DNA from: Parelaphostrongylus tenuis
Taxonomy: Eukaryota > Nematoda > Chromadorea > Rhabditida > Metastrongylidae
Assembly: GCA_019055375.1 (NCBI GenBank)
Contig: JAHQIW010000882.1
Location: 1-64,000, forward strand
Length of the DNA: 64,000 nt
Direction: 5' to 3'
The position numbers were made by a program, and so were the translations under genes. Under the pieces are notes generated by a model that saw nothing but the letters and a program-made list of their open reading frames with translations, did not search any database and was not told the origin of the DNA. Below, in pieces: positions 58,351 to 64,000 of the stretch. The first letter of the stretch is position 1, and every line of letters starts with the position of its first letter.

Positions 58351-60030
58351 TTCCATAAATTGCTGCGACCTTCTATTTGGTTCGAGACAATCAACGGCTA
58401 TCTACGCAACTGGTCAGTAAGGAAGAAAATTTTACAGTCGCAATTTGCTGACTATCTCAAACTATTCATACTACGTTCTTTTTGAAGGTCTGCTATAGTA
58501 CTCATTCTCCAAAATTTTCGCCAGTTCTATTTTCCATGAACTCGTATGACAGAAAACATAAAGTAACATTTAGCCGATCATTTTATTCTAGAGTATCTCG
58601 TTCAAGGGCGCTTTGGAGCAGTACCTAAAGAGGTGCTCTGCGACATGCGTGGTCGATCAATCGGTGGTCGCTGGTTCAATACCGTGCTCAAGACTCACCG
58701 AGCTTTCAATCTCTCCGGGTGCAGTGAATTGCCACTACACCTATTTGCGATAGCAGCAATGACATGATACGTAGATAAGCCGAATCAATGCAAAGGTTAG
58801 ATATCCATTCAGTCACCTCAAACGGTTCATTACCCCAGGACAAATGCGAGAAATATCTATTTTCCATAAGGGATAATGAAGGAAAGTAGCGCGAATTATT
58901 TAAAATCTGCTAGTTGAAATCGTTACAAATCTCCTCCATTTTCAAATTAGATGGGAAATTCTTCTTCCGAACGTTGAGAAGACGCATCTTAAGCTCGCTT
59001 TTCTGATAATACCTCAAGTGACATCGTGGGTTTGAGCGCTTTACGGCAGCGCTTTATGTTAAACTCTTTCGCCTTAATGTTTCTTTCATAGCTTTGCTCT
59101 TGAGCTGTTCGCTCCTCAAATTTATCGAGACTGGTCAGTCATCGTGATACAAAATAAACAACTCGATAAGGTATGCAAGAATAAGGTTTTGGTCATTAAG
59201 TAATTTCGAGAGATGGTGCATTCCATCAACCCTAAGAAGCATCGTTACAGATAGTTGAACGCATATCTTACCTGTATAGTGACCTTCGGTAGTCTTTTGA
59301 AGTATCAAGTCATTCAAGCTATCCCGCCACATGTGTAGTACCAATTTGGCGATCAGAAATTTGTCGCTAGATAAAACTGAGCTTCTGTGTAGAAGACCTG
59401 ATTTGTTCAGCACGAAAATGCGTATTCATTAGTAAATGATGGCCTGCGTTACAGCGCCGCTTAGTTCAGAGAAATAGAGTAATGCGTAGGTATTAACCTT
59501 AGCGATATGCAGCACTGTGATACAAAAGATATCGAACTGTAAGGCTTACTTGATGAGAGATTTGAGAATGCATTCATCAGGTAAACCCTCAGCACATGAT
59601 CCCAAAGAGAAAGGTAAAATTTGAACTTATCAATTGTCGAAGCATCACCTGTATCACCTGTCGTCTCGTTGATCGTCGACTGACAGAGCGGGTACCAACA
59701 ACACTTCCATTTTTCCCTGTCCCGTGCAAAAGTAAGCCAATAGGTCCTCCTGGCTCTAGGGATTCGCTGAGCGTCATATCTTTCTTCTATACCTCTCGTG
59801 AAAAAATCAGATCTACAGGTCGCTGGTCTTCCTGTTGAGCGCTTGATGTCCCGAGCAATCCAGTCGGTCACGGCTCTCGTCCATCGGCTGTCATTGAAGC
59901 GCATGACGTATCCGACTCACCTTATTTTCGATATCCTGGCGTGTAGAACGGCGTCTCTATTTTTCGATCGTTGACGTAGATCAAAACTTCGGATCCTTTC
60001 TCTCATTTGCTGATGGATATATATATTATA
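58351..60030 (-). repeat. R2 repeat, copy 3
   Basis: Collinear with copy 1. The RTE tail (59640-60010, minus) reads MRFNDSRWTRAVTDWIARDI, then KRSTGRPATCRSDFFTRGI. It is followed by a short TA-rich tract. Confidence 0.8.
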
Positions 60031-60059
60031 CTATATGTATGTATATCTACTATACTATT

Positions 60060-60660
60060 GTTAAGTAATGCATAGAAAGGTCCTGTAAGGGAATATGTAG
60101 CAACTGTTAAAATGCGAGTGATCACCCGAGACATGAGCCTGCTCGTATCCGTTTGCTTATCGTCGCAGCACACAACGCGAAATTACATATTATGGCCTCA
60201 CAAAGCTTGGAATGGTCCTGTTCATTACAATATAGTCAACTTAATACCTTCGTGACTGCCAAAAAAGCCCAAAATTACAAAATTGATTTCTAAACAAGTT
60301 GTTTTCATACAGTCACTGCTTTATATGGGTTTCAAATTGAGTGTTCCACTTGAGTACACAGCAAAAAGCTCACAGGGAGGAATACTATTCACTTTCACGT
60401 TGAATAATTTTTTGTTCGATCATCAGTATACCGTCAAAGTTTTTTTATGCGTACGTTCATGTCACATTGTCGCTAATCTGGTCTAAAATCTAGGTAGACT
60501 ATGTGACATCTATTGAGCACTGTAAAAATGCATGCTTACAGAGGAACTAAATTTCATGCGTTTATATATGTGAATGTGTGAACGCCTGTTTGTACGTTCA
60601 TTTGAACTATACATTAACACATGTGATAGTGAGGAATAACAAATTCACGAAGCAGTATAC
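60060..60660 (+). repeat. Diverged arm-repeat module
   Basis: Aligns with 3690-4150 and 29700-30180 ('cacaaagcttggaatggtcctg', 'aacaagttgttttcatacagtcactgctt', 'gtagactatgtgacatctattgagca'). It is in the orientation of arm A, opposite to the neighbouring copy C. Confidence 0.6.
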
Positions 60661-60712
60661 TTTGTTCAGTACAATTTACAGACTGTGATCACATCTGGTA
60701 GTCACAAATCAC

Positions 60713-60971
60713 AAATTTCTTGCCAGCCCAATACGAATATTAAGATCCCTTCAAACATAACGTCAATTGAAGAAGATCAAAGGATACGTATACGACAATC
60801 AATAAATAAATACTTTGATAAAAAGTACAGAATCTGCAACTAATGAGAAGGCCGTCATAATCGCTTACGACCTCCATTTACGGTCCAATACCTATGCTAC
60901 TCTGGAATCTGGCTAGTAATTGTAGTATTCTAATTAAAACATTTCGTAAATGCAGTGGGTTTTTCTGATAA

Positions 60972-61004
<33 letters not shown>

Positions 61005-62120
61005 AACTTTTTCCGTGATGGTATCCGATAGTACAAGATATTACGGAAGCTAGCAGTTATCCACATTTTCAAAGAGAGAGAGAGAGAAAAAGACAAAGGG
61101 TGGGGGCGGAGGGGTGAGGAAGAAAGAGAGACGAAATTGATATGATTGCTCAGAATTTGTCACCATAAAGCATAAAACGATAACTGCCATCGTTGATCAA
61201 CTTCCCAGGGATTCACCATGCATTCGTCTTCGATTTTAGCTTCGTTTGAAGTGATTTAACGCATATCTGGTTTTTACAATGACATGCGGCGGCGTTCCGC
61301 TGTATCGAGTCAGTGCTCTTATCTTCCCAGACATGTCTGAGACCAGCCTGGTACTACATTACCAAGCCCGGAGGTTTGGGTGACTTGGTGAGCCGTGAAC
61401 ACGAATTTGAACCATCGACCTTGTGCGCGACGCACAACACCTTGAACCACCGCGCCATATCACCATTTTGAGGACAAATGCCAAATTTCGCGAATGATTC
61501 GCCAATCTCTTGACGAGCAGCAAAAAAAAGGTTGCTAAAATCTACCTGTATAGTAGTTCGTCCAGTAAAGGTGACGCCGTAGTGGTTAGAAGTGATTTGT
61601 GTCGCACACAGTGTCGATGTTCCGATCTCATGCTCATGGCTCACCAAGTTACATCCTTACGCGGTCGGTATGTTGCTACCTCCCCCTCTCCTCCCCACCC
61701 TTTCTCTCTCTCTCTCTCTCTCTTCACTGAAAATGTGGATAACTGTTTTCGTACTGGCTTCCGCAATATCTTGTACTATCGGGTACAACACGGAAAAAAA
61801 AGTGGCCCATATTTCCGACGGATAAAGAGGAGAGAGAGAGAGTGAGTGAGTGAGAGAGCTTACCAGAAAAACCCACTACATTTACGAAATGTTCTAGTTA
61901 GAATACTACAAGTCTAGCCAGATTTCAGAGTAGCATAGGTATTGGACCGTAAGCGGAGATCGTAAGCGATTATGACGTCTCTCTCATTTCTTGTAAATTT
62001 CGCACTTTTTATTAGAGTATGGATTTATTGATCGTAGTATACGTATCCTTTGATTTCCCCGAATTGACGCTATGTTCGGAAGGATCTTAATATTGACGAA
62101 TTGGGCTGGCAAAAAAATTT
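60713..62120. repeat. 1.4-kb foldback with SINEs and (CT)n tracts in its centre
   Basis: Outer arms 60713-61085 and 61720-62120 are inverted copies ('ttgccagccca' at one end, 'tgggctggcaa' at the other; 'gcttacg..ctccatttacggtccaatacctatgctactctg' mirrored). The centre holds SINE S1 in minus orientation (61190-61480, boxes at 61403-61413 and 61441-61457) and a second S1 head in plus orientation (61573-61690), so the centre is itself inverted. (CT)n/(GA)n tracts at 60975-61003, 61073-61090, 61704-61724 and 61831-61857 lie at matching places in each arm. Confidence 0.75.
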
Positions 62121-62454
62121 TTCGAACAATTTCGTTTTTGTGCACGTTTATCACGTTTTTTCAACAAATGGAAGCAGCAAGTGATTATAAAAGTAAATCC
62201 CTTCAGTCAATCACTTGCTCCCACTTTTCTGGCAATTTTATTCTTTTGCGGCGGTAAAACTTGGTGTACTGCGAATTGAAGAATTCTTCAATTTGCTTCA
62301 ACCACCTCATCAACAATCGTTTTTGCTCTTGGGACAGTTTCATATAAGAGTAAATATATGTGTTAATATATCAAAATAACCGCAAGAATCAGCTTCAAAC
62401 GATGGTAAAGAGAAAAACTCAAATGAACAACAAATAACAAATGCGAAATAAACC

Positions 62455-62496
62455 CAACAATGTGGAGTGGTGGGCAGAAACATTTGCGTCAGTGGG
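62455..62496 (+). repeat. Truncated relative of the tRNA-like MITE
   Basis: 'cccaacaatgtggagtg' and 'acatttgcgtcag' match the left end of 33321-33608. It then breaks off into copy F. Confidence 0.6.
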
Positions 62497-64000
62497 GATT
62501 GCCAGCCGGGCGCACGTGAGTTGGCTAATGGTGCCAATGATCGCAGATTTGAATTTCCCTTATCTTACCTCACGCGTTCCAGAGAAACGGTTTCTTCAGG
62601 ATATAAACATGGCGTTAGAATCAAATTCGATTACGCCATCGAACGATTGCTAATAGTCCAAAGATAAAGCTCTGTCCAGCGAGAAATATGCGTGTCTGAA
62701 GCCAAAATCTCTTCCAGTAGCACTGTCAGAAAAAGTTTTTACTAGAGCCAGCGACATGGGGCTGTATCCCTGTATTTCAGCTTTCGAATGATCGCCAACA
62801 CTCCTATATAAATTGTTCTCCAACGAATGAAATCGGTTTTTCATTTGTCCCTTCCTAATAAAAAACCAAATTTACTTTTGCACGAACCAACATTCCTTTT
62901 ATAGTCTAAAATAAATATAGAATAACAGCAATTTCGACGTCATCAGCAACCAAACAACGTACGAGAAATGCGTTTATAATGATTTTAAAAATAAGCACAT
63001 TTATTCAAGTATACGTCCGATTATCGAACGGTGTATTTCATCATCGTATGAACCACAATGACTTTTCAGCATCCCGTACTTTGTGATAGAAGAAACCTTA
63101 ATAGCGATATAAGTAGCAAAAACAATGACACTGATTCCTCTGAAACAAACACTTTTGAAAAGAAAAGCAAGATCCTTACGAAGAAGTCGTACATTAAACT
63201 GTCACTGGACATTTCTGTGCTATCATACTTACACTGACTCATATTTCTAACACTTTTTGTTTCGTTTATAAGTGAGCAAGTGCGGCTAATCGCAGTGGTA
63301 AATCTGCTTTCTCAATATTGCAAAATTGGGACTCATTATGAAGCAGCCCCAGTGACGGCCTCCACCCCTGTCCTTCGAGCGGCCTTCCCGCACATGTTTA
63401 TCGGGAAGGTGGTAACAAAGTGCACCATTATGCGGAGTGTGAACGTCGTTGCTGAGGCAGCATTCCACAACAACGCGGCACCCCGAAGGGCCACGATTAC
63501 TAAATCTCCCCCACTGGGGGAAGTGACGAGCTATAGCGTCGTATATCGCGCGAGTTTATCATTCCGCGTTATCACATGTGTAATATAGTTCGAAACGAGA
63601 AAACGCACAAACGTGTATGCACATTCACATACATAAGCGCATGGAAAATATATGCTTTCTCTATAAGCATTCATTTATGCTGTGCCGTATCGGTGTCGCG
63701 TAGTCTACTTACGTTTTATACCAAATTCGAAGCAATGTTACATATACGTACGTGCAAAAGAAGTCTGACGTTTTCTGATGAGCTAACAAGATTTTTCAAG
63801 GTGAAAAATGAATATTATCTATCCCTGTAAGCTTTCTGCCGTGCCCTCAATTAAAACACTCAATGAAAGGCTCATACAAAGCAGTAATCATATGAAACAA
63901 CTTGTTTCCATTGTAATTTTGTAATTCTGGGACTTTCTGGCAGAGTCTTAGTAAACAGCAAATTAGATTTTAATCATCGGGACCATTCCAAGCTTTGCGA
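62497..64000 (-). repeat. Partial copy F of the arm repeat, runs off the window
   Basis: Collinear with copy C 56650-58150: it begins in the spacer of the foldback, contains its right arm (62590-62850), and continues to 'ggaccattcca' at the end of the window. The open frame 63280-63588 follows the repeat and is not a gene. Confidence 0.75.

Noticed and set aside
1..64000. CRISPR arrays, operons, prophage or bacterial genes
   Set aside because: No direct-repeat/spacer arrays, ribosome binding sites or dense reading frames. The sequence is eukaryotic and repeat-rich.

Overview
The window looks like repeat-dominated nuclear DNA of a nematode, most probably a clade V strongylid such as a hookworm. 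The evidence: an RTE-clade LINE whose reverse-transcriptase C-terminus resembles hookworm RTE proteins (from memory, not searched), short introns ending in TTTCAG, tRNA-derived SINEs, piggyBac, mariner and Penelope-like remnants, AT-rich sequence, and almost no long reading frames. No bacterial, organellar or viral genes are seen. The species is an inference.

Layout. (1) 454-9831 (arm A) and 37202-45838 (arm B) are inverted copies of one 8-9 kb repeat and bracket a 27 kb centre. Protein-level samples are identical or nearly so. (2) The centre (9832-37201) holds the only plausible host genes, all on the minus strand: a two-exon gene for a 93-residue secreted cysteine-rich protein (15781-16233), a two-exon membrane or secreted protein (18342-18856) with a decayed duplicate at about 20 kb, and short exon candidates near 11.5 and 15.2 kb, the latter with an RFamide-like motif. 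It also holds two Penelope-like (PLE) remnants, an RTE endonuclease fragment abutting a mariner fragment, a 2.8 kb piggyBac element with TTAA flanks, tRNA-like foldbacks and older copies of the arm repeat. (3) 45839-64000 is a mosaic of further copies: a second repeat, R2 (45839, 51683 and 58351), each ending in the same 5'-truncated RTE tail; copy C of the arm repeat (53565-58350); partial copy F running off the end; a mariner wreck at 48.1 kb; and a candidate exon at 51.4 kb.

The most interesting feature is a set of hammerhead self-cleaving ribozyme motifs of three sequence classes. Class I (8863-8905, 38127-38169, 31026-31069, 48851-48893, with decayed mates at 9137 and 37853) has a conserved core and stem II base changes that keep pairing. 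Class II lies at 39502-39554, with a diverged copy in a small palindrome at 26966-27012 and a third copy split by a 1 kb insertion at 7487. Class III (12822-12869) lies upstream, in element orientation, of a Penelope-like remnant. Hammerheads are known parts of Penelope-like retroelements. Here most sit in repeats with no visible PLE coding sequence, suggesting a non-autonomous ribozyme-bearing repeat.

All coordinates and alignments were made by eye. Repeat edges are accurate to tens of bases, while splice sites and ribozyme helices were placed base by base.
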